A DNA stretch of 64,000 nucleotides. Origin: Pararge aegeria (taxonomy: Eukaryota; Arthropoda; Insecta; Lepidoptera; Nymphalidae). Numbering within the stretch: the first letter of the stretch is position 1; each line of letters opens with the position of its first letter. Made by a program: the position numbers and the translations under genes. The stretch lies in assembly GCF_905163445.1 (NCBI RefSeq), contig NC_053184.1, forward strand, positions 17,298,001-17,362,000. Direction: 5' to 3'. The notes below the pieces were generated by a model. The model was not told the DNA's origin and did no database searches. It saw only the letters and a list, made by a program, of their open reading frames with translations. This document shows positions 42,595 to 54,619 of this stretch, in pieces.

Positions 42595-43194
42595 TTTGGT
42601 ATTTTTATTTTTTTCTTCATTTTATCTTTGCCTGTAGTTTGCATTGGAAAGTTTGTTTATCACACGGTATAAAAGAAGTTTTACGCAAAAGAAGTTTGTG
42701 GTATCCGCTAGTCTACTATATATCTGACCGAAGCATTGAATCATTAGCATAAAATACTCGTTATCTGTACATGTACAAATAAAGAGTACACATAAAAACT
42801 TATGGCTGATCTTTAATGACGTCAGAACAACTCAATTTATTTTTTGTTAATAACACAAACGTTAGTTAATAGCTTCCTTACAAGATCATGCGCCCCGATT
42901 AAGTAAATGTAAGTCAGAAGCAATAAATTGTATAAGTAAAAGATAATGTGATAAAGTATGGCAGGTTTCGGAATGGCGTATCCATATTTGTCAAATGTCA
43001 AGGAAACGGGTCGTTATATTTTGTTGTCGTGTAACCGAGGGTGTGACGACAATGTCACATTGAGATCTTCGCCATGCCACTTACGAGTATTAACCGTTCC
43101 AAAAACAATTTGCGTAAGCTTGAAGCTTGAGCTGAACTTGGAAAGGTATATATGTGTTTTTTAATAAGAATATATCTTAGGTCTTTTTTTTTTA

Positions 43195-43260
43195 TTCCGC
43201 TACCAGTTAGCCCTTGACTACAATCTCGTCTGCTTGTAAGTGATGATGCAGTCCAAAACG
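43195..43260 (-). repeat. dispersed repeat family G fragment
   Basis: 'taccagttagcccttgacta' and 'caatctcgtctgcttgtaag', the distal part of the family read backwards. A further piece 'aaccggtttagggatatgac' lies at 43529-43548 on the other side of the SINE family 2 copy, so the SINE probably inserted into a family G element. Confidence 0.65.
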
Positions 43261-43512
43261 ACGGCCGACTGGCGCAGTGGGCAGCGACCCTGCTTTCTGA
43301 GTCCAAGGCCGTGGGTTCGATTCCCACAACTGGAAAATGTTTGTGTGATGAGCATAAGTGTTTTTCAGTGTCTGGATGTTTATATGTATTTTCTAAGTAT
43401 TTATGTATATATAATTTATAAAAATATTCATCAGTCATCTTAGTACCCATAACACAAGCTACGCTTACTTTGGGGCTATGTGTGTATTGTCGTAGTATAT
43501 TTATTTATTTAA
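43260..43512 (+). repeat. SINE family 2
   Basis: The best-preserved copy: 'ggccgactggcgcagtgggc', 'agcgaccctgctttctgagt', 'gtgggttcgattcccacaac', body, 'gctacgcttactttggggct', and '(tttatttattt)' tail. It splits a family G repeat. Confidence 0.92.
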
Positions 43513-43554
43513 AAGTGTAACAGGCTAACCGGTTTAGGGATATGACAGTTCTAA

Positions 43555-43790
43555 ATTCAAATTCAAAATCCAAAATTCATTTATTTCAATTAGGCCTAAT
43601 ATAAGCACTTGTGTAACGTCAAATATCCTACATATTTGTAATGATTATTCCACCGGTTCAGAAGGCAGATTCTACCGAGAAGTAGTCGCCAAGGAATTTA
43701 GAAGTTGCTATTTTCCCACATCTTTTTGCAATTTAAGAATCATTGCAAGCAACGTTGTCATTGATAAATTTATCAATAGTATAGAAGCGG
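43555..43790 (-). pseudogene. LINE 3' end, family S
   Basis: The minus strand encodes YTIDKFINDNVAC then a stop, followed by 'gaatctgccttctgaaccgg' and a terminal 'gaattttggattttgaattt'. Same family as 21378-21680. Confidence 0.75.
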
Positions 43791-43925
43791 TGATAGCCCA
43801 GTAGGTTTTCTTGGATTTCACTTTCGGGGACGAGTTTGAATCCCAGCACGCAACACTAACTTTTCTAAGTTGTGTGCGTTTTAAGCTATTAAAAATATCA
43901 TGAGGGAACCATGTGTTTCCAGGGA
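43785..43925 (+). repeat. SINE family 1 head and start of body
   Basis: 'agcggtgatagcccagtagg' and 'gagtttgaatcccagcacgc', then 'ttttctaagttgtgtgcgtt'. Truncated. Confidence 0.8.
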
Positions 43926-44070
43926 TAAAAAGTAGCCACAAAGTAGCCTATGTTACTCCCCGTCCTTTCAAGAAACTCTATGCCAAAAATCAAGTTGTTG
44001 CTTACATAATGCGTGGAGGAAGGACAGACAAAATCACTTTCCTATTTGTAATATTAGTAAGGATAAAAAG
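43925..44070 (+). repeat. Helitron-like non-autonomous element tail
   Basis: 'aaaagtagccacaaagtagc', 'ctatgttactccccgtcctt', 'tatgccaaaaatcaagttg' and 'aatattagtaaggata', the common lepidopteran pattern. Related sequences lie at 49320-49460, 49680-49950 and 58730-58810. Confidence 0.5.
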
Positions 44071-44349
44071 CATATTTACCTAAAAGTTCGTTTACAGCAG
44101 ATCACAACTTGCCCCGACGCTGATAATTAATTCCATCCGGACGCGCCGGAAACTTTAACAAGTTACATAATATTTTCCGACGCTGTGCCCCGCGCGGGTC
44201 ACTTCCGGAGCGAACTTGTCATGGAAAGGAAATAGGACAGAAATGGAAATACGAATTTATGCGTCTATCCCGAACTATTAATTATTCTCAATTGGCTAAT
44301 ATTTTTTTAATTTTTAAGGACCCGGCAGGGTGATTACGTATCTCGCGAC

Positions 44350-44473
44350 AGCAATGCGACAGGCAAACACGATCTTGCAAACACTGCTGTCAAACGTCAC
44401 TTTTGTTTATTTATTGTATGGAAAAGTTACGTTTGACAGCAGTGATTGCAAGATTTACGCCTGTCGCATTGCT
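44350..44473. repeat. foldback element, arms about 55 bp
   Basis: The left arm begins 'agcaatgcgacaggcaaaca' and the right arm ends 'gcctgtcgcattgct'. The inner parts 'ctgctgtcaaacgtcacttt' and 'aaagttacgtttgacagcag' also pair. A few mismatches and a 2-4 bp offset. Spacer about 15 bp. It lies next to a SINE family 1 tail at 44484-44540. Confidence 0.85.
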
Positions 44474-45204
44474 TTTCATTCTGAGAGGAAGACCTGTGGG
44501 CTGTGTCCCGTAGTGGGACATGAGGATGATGATGAAATTTATGATCAAACTGGCTTACTTGCAAGTGAAGTTCGATCCAACTTAAGCCTCATCCGTTGCG
44601 ATTTCGGGAAGAATTTAACTTTTCGAGAACTAGACACATAGAGATGGAAACTTCCACTAAGAACCACACCAAAAACTTACCTGAACCTTCGTATTATTTT
44701 AATCTATTCTCGCATTCTGTCACGGTTAAGGTATCTACATATAATATTATATCAAAAAAAAAGCAAACCTGTTTAACGGTAATCTTTGTGTGCATATGAA
44801 AGCGAAAGTGTAAACGGGATAAAATGTAAAATAAAATTAATTTACACAAACCGGCTGCCACGCCCCACGTGTGTCGCCGACAGAGGAGTTGTTTGTACAA
44901 ATTACACACACAAATTATATCCAGTGTTTATTGTAATTTGTATAATTTACACGGTGTTTCGCGGCACAATCGATTTTCGTGTTTTCGTACGCGCTACTTA
45001 CTACTCAGTTAAGTCTCGGAAGTTTTGTTGTGAACTTTTAATGAGTTTCTAAATAGAATAAGTTTTGCGTTAATGAAGAAATATTATCTAACTAGCGGTT
45101 ACCGGTGACTGCGTTGCGTACAATTTCTGATAAGTTTAATTATCTTATACATATTTTTATCTCGTTTTAGGGTTGCGTTTAGAGAGTTAGCTTACCTATA
45201 GGTT

Positions 45205-45480
45205 TTATCATTATCAACCCATGACTGGTCTACTTTAGAGCGCGGATCTCCTCCCAGAATGAGAGGCCAGCATGCCGGCCACTGTGGATTTATAGACACG
45301 CATTTGAGAACATTATAGAGAGCTCTCAGTCTCAGGTATGTAGGTTTACTTAGGATGTTCATGGTTAAAGGAAGTGATATTATTACCTAAAACGTACACA
45401 ATTTTGATAAGAAATTCGAACTCATTCCCCCCGAAAATGAAACCGAAGTCCTAACCATACCACACTAGGCTATTAACGAC
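45205..45480 (-). repeat. SINE family 1, diverged
   Basis: 'ttatcattatcaacccatga', 'gatctcctcccagaatgaga', 'cacgcatttgagaacattat', 'gatattattacctaaaacg', and the head 'gaaattcgaactcattcc'. Confidence 0.75.
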
Positions 45481-45771
45481 CGCTTATATGTAGAGTAAAT
45501 TATAATTTACTAGGAGGGATAGATTTTAGTAAAAATACACTTTAAAAAGTACCCACCGTCTACAATACGATGTCTCTAACTTTGGAAATTTAAAGGAATT
45601 GTATGCTTCACAGCCCACATTTCCTTACGAAGAGTAGCTTGCACTAGACATATCTAAGACATGTATCTCCTTATACAATTTTCTACCTGCCTGAGAAAGT
45701 CCCATTAAAATCTGTTCAGCAGTGCCAAAGATTAGCTAATATGAAAATTGTTTATGAGCATGACAAATAAT

Positions 45772-45965
45772 TAATAAATAAATATATTACGACAATAACA
45801 CACACACATCGCCATCTAGCCCCAAAGTAAGCGTAGCTTGTGTTATGGGTACTAAGATGACTGATGAATATTTTTATGAAAAAAATACATAAATATTTAG
45901 AATATACATATAAACACCCAGAAACTGACAGACATTCATGCTCATCACACTGACTTTTTTCAGTA
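45772..45965 (-). repeat. SINE family 2, head lost
   Basis: 'catcgccatctagccccaaa', 'gtagcttgtgttatgggtac', 'cattcatgctcatcacactg'. It ends before the tRNA-like part. Confidence 0.85.
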
Positions 45966-46169
45966 ATATAGTATATGTATAACAAAGTTTTGGAAACTTC
46001 ATTGGTTTATGTGATATAAAAATACGGGATTACTTTTATGTGTAATAGTACGGTTTGTTTCACTTGAAAAGCTAATAAATAAATCTATACTTATAATAAA
46101 ACTGTAACTGGAAAAGTTTGACCGGGGGATGCTTTATATTCGATACTGAGTCCAAAACAGATTTTTATT

Positions 46170-46515
46170 TAATTTTTGTCTGTCTGTCCGGGCATTGTCG
46201 TCATCCAATGCGCTCTTGGACAGCAATGCTCAATGTGATCTATTCCATGACGGGTGGACAGCATTGTCCCGTGAATTGCTGAGATACTCTGAGAATATAG
46301 AATAACCTTAACTTCAATATTATTATAAATATATTGTGAAGCTACAGTAAGTTTGCCTATTTCTTTAAACTTCTCACGGAGGGATTCGCGTGTTTTGAGT
46401 TTATATATTGATCGTACAGCTCTTGTCTGCAATATAAATATAGTTTAGATATTAGCAGCTTTACCCCATAACAAGATTCCGTAGGACATTACACGATTTT
46501 TGAGCAGCGATATAC
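46170..46515 (-). pseudogene. LINE C-terminal fragment
   Basis: The minus strand encodes VMSYGILLWGKAANI, a stop, then LQTRAVRSIYKLKTRESLRE and KFKEIGKLTVASQYIYNN. This is the region after the RT core (YG..LWG and Q.RA.R.I) in jockey/CR1-type non-LTR elements. Truncated at both ends. Confidence 0.78.
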
Positions 46516-47059
46516 ATATTACAAGGTAGCCTTTGGTGCGCGGCGCCTTTGACTTTAGCTCGCTGTAAAGATAATAGGGTAGTAAGTTGTTGCGATTACA
46601 ATGTGCGCGTATCAGTGAGCCTACCTTGAGATAAATAGATCAAGTTGAAAACTTTATTGCTAGTTGCGCGCGCAGTACTATTACCTATTCTGTGGGCAGT
46701 CAGGGTTGCCACCTTTTTTTTCTCATTTCAAAGTGTATTGTGTAAGTGGCGAAGCAGTCTAAGATAGTTGCGGTTGCTGTCGAACCCGGAATCTCCACTT
46801 ATAAGGCCACAAAGCTCATTACTGCGTGAAGGAGGTCATAAAAGTGTGTGTTATTAGTGACAGTATATTTAGGTTTAAAGTAAAACATAAACACAAGAAC
46901 AGGTGTACCATGGGTCGTGTTATAGGTTTATGGTAGTTGAAGAATAAATTGACCACGATAATGGAACGAATTTAAAGTATGTATGTATAGCTCTTAAACA
47001 CGTTATTGCACAATACGGAAAGATTTATGGGAGCGGTTACATTATAAAACATGCTTATC

Positions 47060-47350
47060 TTATACTAATATATAAAGCTGAAGATTGTTTGTTTGTTTAC
47101 TTGAACGCGATGATCTCAGGAACTGGCCCGATTGGAAAAATTCTTACAGTTTTGGATAGCTCCTTTATCGAGGAAGGCTCTAATGTATCGTCACGCTAAG
47201 ACCAATAAGAGCATAGCACCAATGAAGAATGTTTATAAATCGGGGGTTTTTTTTTCCTTTTGAGAGCTTCCGCTGCGTGCGGTGCGTGTATAAACGGGTA
47301 ATATGCCATGACTAAGAAAGTTTAATTTATGCGGCAAAAAATTACCTTAC
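47060..47350 (+). repeat. Helitron-like non-autonomous element
   Basis: 'atactaatatataaagctga', 'tgatctcaggaactggcccg', 'attggaaaaattcttacag' are typical of a lepidopteran repeat family. Boundaries unclear. Confidence 0.5.
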
Positions 47351-47789
47351 GGACACAAAACGAAAACAGAATACCAAATATTTAGCGGTGGCAACCCTAG
47401 GCGCAATGCGTACGCTCAGTATAATTCGACTGATGTAATTTAAGTATCGTATATTTTATATCGGTCAAATTGGTGTATTGTATAATGAGGTATTTATTAT
47501 CATTAGACAATATAAATACCTACTATACTTACTGCTACTATTATATTATTTTACTTTATAGTAGTGTTGTATTGTGCTGTCATTTAATGTTCTCGTGACC
47601 CATAATGATCGATAGGAACGTAATTTGTGTAAGAGATATTAACGTCACATCGTCGTTTATAAAGTCCCATACCACGTTATTATATTTTGACACAGTACCA
47701 TTAAAAATAGCCTGGATGGCCTTTTTTTTATACATACAGGGGGTACTCTAAAGGGGTATACCTAAACTAAAAACGACCACGACATGTCC

Positions 47790-47975
47790 CCCTTGTTGCA
47801 TTTGTTAGACGCTCGGGGAACTCCTTTCAAAACCTTGCATTTTATGGTAAACGTTTAGTACATAGAGGTAAAATAATAACTGTCAAATGCTAAATGGTAT
47901 AAAGAGACTGACCGTCTGTTCGAGAAACACTACTAAAGTGGAGTGGTGTTTGATGCTTCAATATTAGTCGTGTAC
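47790..47975 (+). repeat. dispersed repeat family Q
   Basis: 'agaggtaaaataataactgt', 'caaatgctaaatggtataaa', 'ctgttcgagaaacactacta', parallel to 300-410. Confidence 0.62.
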
Positions 47976-48429
47976 ATTCCTAATTCTGTGGCGAAGAGTT
48001 AAAACCTTGTCTCTATTCATTTATATCTTAAAGATGGTCTTTGCATGCGTGAGGACATAATATTTTAAGTGCCTACTGTACAGCGGAAAGAGCGACCTTT
48101 TCAAACAAACCGCGCAAGCTAATGTAGGTCGGCAACAAACAATGAAAAACTGCTGAGTTTGAAACATTTTACGTGGATTTAAATAAGGCTTTGCTGACCC
48201 TCCTACCTTACTATTCCCTTTTGAATAAAATGAATGTTGTTGTTAACAATAATGCTTCAATTTAGGCGACAAAAGCGTCGGGTCTTTTCCTCAATTTACT
48301 ATATACCCGTCTAACTAATTTATATATATTTCACCTGGCGTTTTTTGACTTATTTTTACCTCGTCTTATCTTATACTAAATATTTGAATTGATGTGACTT
48401 TATATAATTTTTATATTTGATAGCTCTTA

Positions 48430-48615
48430 TTATTGTGCACCTGTCACCCATCACCTGTTGGTAAGTGATAATGCAATCTAAAATGGAAACAGGTAACCGG
48501 TTAGGGGTACGGCAGTTATATTAAACCTATAAACCTTAGTTGGTTTCTAAGTGACGTCGTACCGGAACGCTAAATCGCTTAGCGGTAAGTCTTTGACGGT
48601 AGGATCTTATGAAAT
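48430..48615 (-). repeat. dispersed repeat family G
   Basis: Inverted: 'gttggtaagtgataatgcaa', 'aaccggttaggggtacggca', 'cgtaccggaacgctaaatcg', 'cttagcggtaagtctttgac'. Confidence 0.68.
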
Positions 48616-49320
48616 CACAATATTTTTGAAATGTTAGGAATATTGGCCTTCTTTATCTAAATTGCGGTTAGAAAACACATACCGCGCACAGCCGCGTGGG
48701 TTGCACAGTAATTCAAAAAGGGAACAGTCTCATCAGCTATGTTTGTTAAGAAATGTTGGCCAATGATAATATTGGCACATATACAAACTCTTTGGTTTAA
48801 TTAAACCTTTTAAAAAAATGTTTTATTTGAAATAATAACAATTATTGAATTACTTTTTTTACTGTGTCACTCACAGAATCAAGAACAATCAGAATCCCAA
48901 TTCAGCCATTATTGCATTCAGTGCATTTTGTCCAAAAACAGTGAAACATTTGATCACGTAGAGATACTTCTAGCCTAGCTCTCTCCAACGGGCGCTGAGT
49001 GACTCTGACCCTTTTTATGAGGCCCATAGTTAGTGTCAAGCGAGTTGGAAATAAGGGGCATAAAAGTGGGGGGGGGGACCCGTAGCAATGTTATCGCCGT
49101 CGATACCTCAATGTTTCCATAAGGCTTCGTACATTGACACCGTTTGCAGGAAGTGCTCATATTAATGCCACAGCCAATTTAACTCAGCCATTTATAAGTT
49201 GTCTAAACTTTGCCAATACGTTTTATGGCTGTTTAGAGTTAATAGCAATAACTTACGAAATACGGCTTTTCTCTGTATCAGTTAGGTCTTAAACTGTACA
49301 TGTATATATCGCAAATGTAG
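48616..49320. other. no gene seen
   Basis: Slightly GC-richer than average around 48960-49150, with a G-run 'ggggggggg' near 49069. The minus-strand open stretch 48975-49160 has no recognisable similarity. Confidence 0.4.
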
Positions 49321-49679
49321 ATGAATCCTCACTAATATTATTAATGCGAGTCTGTTTGTTTGTTTCCTTTTTTGTATGATGTTCATTCGTTCACGCCCTA
49401 ATTAACCAAACAATCATCTTTAATTTTTTGGCATAAAGTTAGTGTAATGGACGGAGTGTTACATAGGCAGCTTTCGATCCCAGGAAAACAAACGGTTCCA
49501 TTGAATTTCTTTAAAACCGTATTACCGTAGTATCTCGACGACCACAGAGTACCTAATCTGAATTAAAAAAAAGATTTGTTTTTTTAATAATAGTTCAGTT
49601 TATGGTACCTTACTGGGTAATTTTTTGATGATGTGAACAGGTTAATGTTGTAACAATGTCACAAAATATATATTACTAC

Positions 49680-49960
49680 GGCACTTTTTGAGAGATCGGT
49701 ATAAAAAGTACATGTCCTTTTTCATAGCATAGGTGAAATGCATACCAAATTATTTCAAAGCTGTCTGCCCGGTGCTTAGCTCATATGCAATTTTCAATTT
49801 TCCCTCGGGAACTGCTTAAGGAATCGGGATAAAAGGTAGCCTTTGTTCTTTTCCATGTCAAAGGCTACATGCATGCCAAATTGCATTCAAACCGTTCTTA
49901 CGTGACTGAGTAACAAAACATCCACACTTATAGTATTAGTAGAATTTCTATAAAGCTTTC
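49680..49960 (+). repeat. Helitron-like non-autonomous element tail
   Basis: 'gagagatcggtataaaaagt', 'aatcgggataaaaggtagcc', 'tgcatgccaaattgcattca', 'acttatagtattagtagaat'. Two partial repeats of the same motif in series. Confidence 0.5.
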
Positions 49961-50374
49961 TTAAGATCATTCAATGAAAAAATCGTTTATGTGGTTTTTG
50001 TTGCATTCGAAAACAAATATAGGAATCGATCATCTATAAGCCCTACAACGTCACACAGAAGTATCCAAGTAACTACTTGCCCGCGGACGCCGCCAATTAT
50101 TTCATTAGGGCCCATCAACTGCGACAGTTTTTACGAGTTCTCTAATAAATGTAATAAAGGGCAATCGTTCCCAAGTTCCATTTTATCGCTTTTCGAATCA
50201 AGCGAGAAGCGGGCATGGGTTTACACGCTGTTAAAAATCCATACCTAATTTTTAAAATGCGGAAACGTGCTTATTTGTTTATCCTGCACGTAAGAAGTAT
50301 AAGGTTGCTCGCAATCTTACAGTGGTTATCGAGCATATAAACATTGTAACTGCATAGCAATTTTCAAGGATTTC

Positions 50375-50525
50375 TCATAATCAACGCGCTGGGCAGACGG
50401 GTTGGTGGTCGCAGTAGATGGTAGCAGTAACACTGAGGAAGCTGCTGCCCGTCCTCAGCTAACTTCCCTTAGTCGCCTCGTACGACATCGGCGGGAAGAG
50501 GCGTGACTACTGTATTTCAAAGCAA
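50375..50525 (-). repeat. dispersed repeat family P
   Basis: 'gggcagacgggttggtggtc', 'ttcccttagtcgcctcgtac', 'gacatcggcgggaagagg', the inverse of 57995-58230. Confidence 0.62.
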
Positions 50526-50837
50526 GAAACATGTATTCAATTTCGCTAAATGATACTGTCGATACTCTTTAGCTTCAGATTAAAGATCAGAAACGATCAG
50601 AAGAAAACGATCTTCAATTAGGAGCGTAAGTTACTTATTTATTTTTTATACTTTTTGTCGAGTGACAGAAAATCTAGTAGAAATTGATCGAGCTTTTTAT
50701 ATACAATTATCTAATCTATCTAACATACAACGCCGTGTTCGACCAGGATAGCATGCATAGCAAGTAAGTAGATACACAGAAGATAACATAGAAAATGCTT
50801 CTCCAATACGAGTTATAAAAATACTTTCAAGTAGCAA

Positions 50838-50871
50838 GTGCTTTTATAAAGGTACGGAGTGCACGCCACTA
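50838..50871. repeat. hAT-like MITE end fragment
   Basis: 'gtgcttttataaaggtacgg' then 'agtgcacgccacta', the right terminus only. Confidence 0.55.
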
Positions 50872-51001
50872 GATTCAGACGTCTAATGCAATGAGAGGTT
50901 TTCTGCATACAATAATGATTATGCTATATTACCGGATAAGTATACTTATAGGAATAATTTTTTTTTTTATCATAACCAGTAGATTTTGAACTTATTACTA
51001 T

Positions 51002-51040
51002 CCGAAATCGACTTAACGATTTCTGTTAAGTCGATTTCGG
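51002..51040. repeat. 15-bp perfect hairpin
   Basis: 'ccgaaatcgacttaa' (51002-51016) pairs with 'ttaagtcgatttcgg' (51026-51040), loop 9 bp. Confidence 0.88.
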
Positions 51041-51399
51041 GTATAGAACATCGAAACGTCCAAGCAATATTCTAAAATTAGCTCACTTCAAGGCGCTTAT
51101 TCCATAAACTATGTTCTATTTTATCAAGAGCACTCACTGTAGAAATGTACACGAAAGGAGCATGAGGACAAGGTGTATACATACCGCTTTACTCTGACTG
51201 ACTACCGAGTATCAAGCTTCGAAACCGAGTTTCTATCAGGAACGTACAACTCTTATACTAAAGCGCAAAATTACGTGTTGCTACGCTAGTTACAAGGACA
51301 AAGAAAATCCACCATCAGTTTTACAAAATTTTACAGCAAATCATGTAGGAATTTACTTTTCATACACACACTAAAATTTATCAGCCCATTATCAAATCA

Positions 51400-51480
51400 A
51401 CACCAACCCCTCAATCCGTCCCCTCCCCTTGGGAGCTTTACTCCAGCAGTGGACTGTTATAGGCAATTGATTGATTGAAC
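51400..51480 (+). repeat. LINE 3' end scrap
   Basis: 'ctccccttgggagctttact', 'ccagcagtggactgttatag', 'gcaattgattgattgaa' is a terminal signature of a LINE family common in Lepidoptera. Confidence 0.55.
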
Positions 51481-52235
51481 AAAGCCGTAGTACAGAATCC
51501 AAAGTAACTATCTAAGAACTGAGTTTCATCTATAAGCTATCACGTAAAAGCGGGATCCGCAGTTATTGTTTCGCAAAAGGATATACATTCCAAATACTTT
51601 TCTTATATGAACAAACTAACATTTTTCTATTCCACCGAAAAGTTTCACACAAAAACATTTCTTATTCTACTTACGTTAAGAACTTGATCTATTTCTAAGC
51701 GTATCTACGAGATCGAGCAACACGATTTAGAGTCGACTCGCGCTCCGTACGATTCCCAAAGAAACTCTCGAAGAACTCTTAATGACTTCTGGAGTTTTGT
51801 GCGGGTTATAATTTCGATATAGAAATTGCAGTAACCACGATCGCACTTCAAAAAAATGTGCCTATTTTTTGTTGGAAACCTATTTAAAAAAGTCACTACA
51901 AACATCGGATATTAAAATAATTTTACGTTTAGTTTTAAGAGCAAATTGTTATTTGAAGCCATCGCTTTAAAAAAATACTATACCCTCAGTAAACGAATCA
52001 AAAAAGTCAAAGATCATTTTTTGTCTGAATCTGCGGATCTTTGAAATGCCTAGTACCTAACTATGCCCCCTTCTATTTTATTTGTGGTTTGACAATATTG
52101 TATATATTTATTTATTATTGATATTAATTATATAGGTATTTATTAATTTGTTATATGTATATATTATATTAGTATATTTAGGTTTATGCATGTTTATTTA
52201 AATGCACCACCTACCTCTCTTCTTGAGCGGGTTTT
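51481..52235. other. no gene seen
   Basis: AT-rich. A minus-strand open stretch at 51705-51905 was checked for a Shank-like exon and showed none. Confidence 0.4.
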
Positions 52236-52239
52236 AACG

Positions 52240-52410
52240 CCTTTGGTTTCCTGGAAGAGATCGCTATGTAGCGATAAGGCCGCCAAATTGTATACTTTCT
52301 GTTAATTTTTTTATAATTTGTTATGTTTATTATATATTTCTTATAATTTGTTATGTTTATGTGGTGTACAATAAAAGTGTGTTAATTCATTCATTCATTA
52401 AAAAAAATAT
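52240..52410 (+). repeat. dispersed repeat family K
   Basis: 'cctttggtttcctggaagag', 'atcgctatgtagcgataagg', 'ccgccaaattgtatac', then an internal duplication of 'ttataatttgttatgtttat' and the end '(ttcattcattca)'. Confidence 0.78.
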
Positions 52411-52419
52411 GCAAATCAG

Positions 52420-53990
52420 CCAACATCGGCGACATCGATGTAAAAAATAAAACTTCAAATTAACTAAGAATCCCTATGAATTGTCAACACAATTTATCGA
52501 AAATAGAACTTCGCGTATTTCTTGTCAATGCCACCGACAGAAAGCGTTGTAGGAGATCGCAAGAGCCGCAGTTGAGTATGGTAATTAGAAGCCCATAGGC
52601 AACTATAACTGTTACAAAAGTAAAGAGTACTTTCTGATCCATTGGTCCGGTACTTTGATATAGCGGGGGACGTTCTGGAGTTAGTGTAGTAAACGCAATA
52701 CTGCCTCCGTTGCTTGTTAAGAATCCCCAATAATATGTGAGTGTTTTGGGTCAGTTCCAAGTGATGCCAGGATAGCTTGGAGAAGGATAAGATTTATTGT
52801 GTCAATTGAGAATAATATACTATATCTTCTGGCGAAAATATATTTACCCTATTTCTCTAGTTCTATTACGCCGTATTATGCAGATTTAAGAGCGGATTTG
52901 TGGAAATCTTCGGTACATATAAAACGGTCTCTTAATTGTCAGCTTTATTCAGTATATAGTTCCCCTGACCGATTTCGCGCACGGTGGTCCATCTCAAGAG
53001 AGCTATTTCAAGTACGCGAGAGATTTTATAGTCACAAGTGAGTGCGCGAACCCATGTGCACTCTCTATTTTTTTACTCACATAGTCTGATGAGACGACAG
53101 TTACGACACGACCGGGAAGAGATCAGGCGCAGGACAGGCAGCATAACGTGTTGTCCGAGGCACATGGGTGAATCACCGCTAATTTCCAAACTCCCGGCTA
53201 AGAATTTCTACTAAGAATTCCTTGATATAAAAACGGAATACTCATGGCCCGACCTTGGAGTAGACTTCAGGACCTTGTGATCAACAGTTAAATTCACCAC
53301 TAGACTAACGAGGCAGCTATTTCTGATTCACTAATACACAATCTAAACATGAAATTTGGACAGCGTGTCCAGACACACACAAGGGACTGCAAAGAAGCAA
53401 AAAAGCTTTTCTCATAGTTTCATTTCCAAATGCAATTTGCGTCGGGTGATTGTATTTTAGAATTCACTGAAGGACGCCAAGTAATTTTGAAGCTGGTTCG
53501 CCCACTTCCAAAATATATAGAGAATGCAGGTCATACAGCATGCTCTGCATAAGCGTAAAAGCACGTTAGGGACTTTATGTTTCGCAACATTTTGTCATTT
53601 GGTTCTCAAGGGTCACTACTTGGTTGCGAATTCAATTTCTGTGCCCGTGCATATGATTATGGCTAAACCCTCTCTGTTCACTTGTGATAAACGACTAAGA
53701 CACCGGGAGGTATCATTGCATCGTTCGAGTCCATGTAGGACTGAAGTGTATCGATAATGCATTCGTATTTATATCAAAATACCCTCCAACTCAATGTCAT
53801 GAACATTGGTTATTAATCAAATATAATTTTAATTGTTTCTTGAAAACTAACTATTAACTAATTAATAATTATTAGGGTATTTGTAAAATATTTATCAATT
53901 TAATAAAATATTTGGCAAATATTAGTTTATAGTTATCAAAAGTTTGGTTATTTACCCACTTTATAAAATTACTGTAACACTTGATTAGAG
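52420..53990. other. no gene seen; tRNA-like scrap at 53225-53320
   Basis: 'cgaccttggagtagacttca' and 'taaattcaccactagactaa' near 53250-53310 look like an inverted tRNA-like head (SINE remnant). Plus-strand open stretches at 52799-53041 and 53524-53757 have no recognised domain. Confidence 0.4.
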
Positions 53991-53999
53991 GTTACACCC

Positions 54000-54320
54000 A
54001 ACAACATTACCTAATTTGCCGGTAGCTTAGTTAAGGAAGCAATGTGTTTTAGTATGACAAAATATGTCTATATGAGTAAACCAACTTTTTCCCGATTGAC
54101 AACACGCCACTATGATCTTATGGTTTCGCTTTAATAAGCCTAAGCTTCAAAGTTTTTATACTTTAGTTATCCGGTTTTAATACATTTGCCGCTAATAATA
54201 CAATATTACCGGATTTGCCGATACCTGAATTTAAAGAGCCATGCCTAGGAAAGACATATCTGTAAGATTAATCAACTATTTGTCGATCAACGGTACGCTC
54301 ATGTGCTCCTATTGTCACGA
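54000..54320 (+). repeat. about 195-bp tandem repeat array, left part
   Basis: Units marked by 'gattgacaacacgccactat' / 'tcgatcaacggtacgctcat', 'taagcctaagctt' and 'tgccggtagctta' / 'tgccgatacctga'. The marker spacing is about 194 bp. The array resumes at 56325, beyond the LINE. Confidence 0.72.
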
Positions 54321-54619
54321 TTTTAAATATATTATTAAGTTCGTCTGGTTTCAAATATATTAAGATGTTATTGTAATTTTAAAATAATTAAGTAAGTAGT
54401 TTGATAAAAAATATTTGTAAATTGACTTTTACAACTAAAAGGATTTCGTCTGAGTTCGCGTGGTCTGTTCGGTATTTATTCGGGTCATTGCTGGGGAGGG
54501 GATTTGAGAGACCGAGCGGAGAACGCGATGTTCGAAGCGGCTTCCTTATTTTTAAAACACTTTGATTGGATCTTCGGAACCGAGATGTGGTGGTATATAT
54601 ATATATTGAGAAGCAAAAA

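Noticed and set aside
43055..43450. 131-codon minus-strand open frame
   Set aside because: It is the antisense of the SINE family 2 copy at 43260; the 'VVGIEPTA' string recurs in every inverted copy of this SINE.
51705..51905. Candidate upstream Shank exon on the minus strand
   Set aside because: Read in all three frames; no ubiquitin-like/FERM start motif and no phase-0 donor in the right place.
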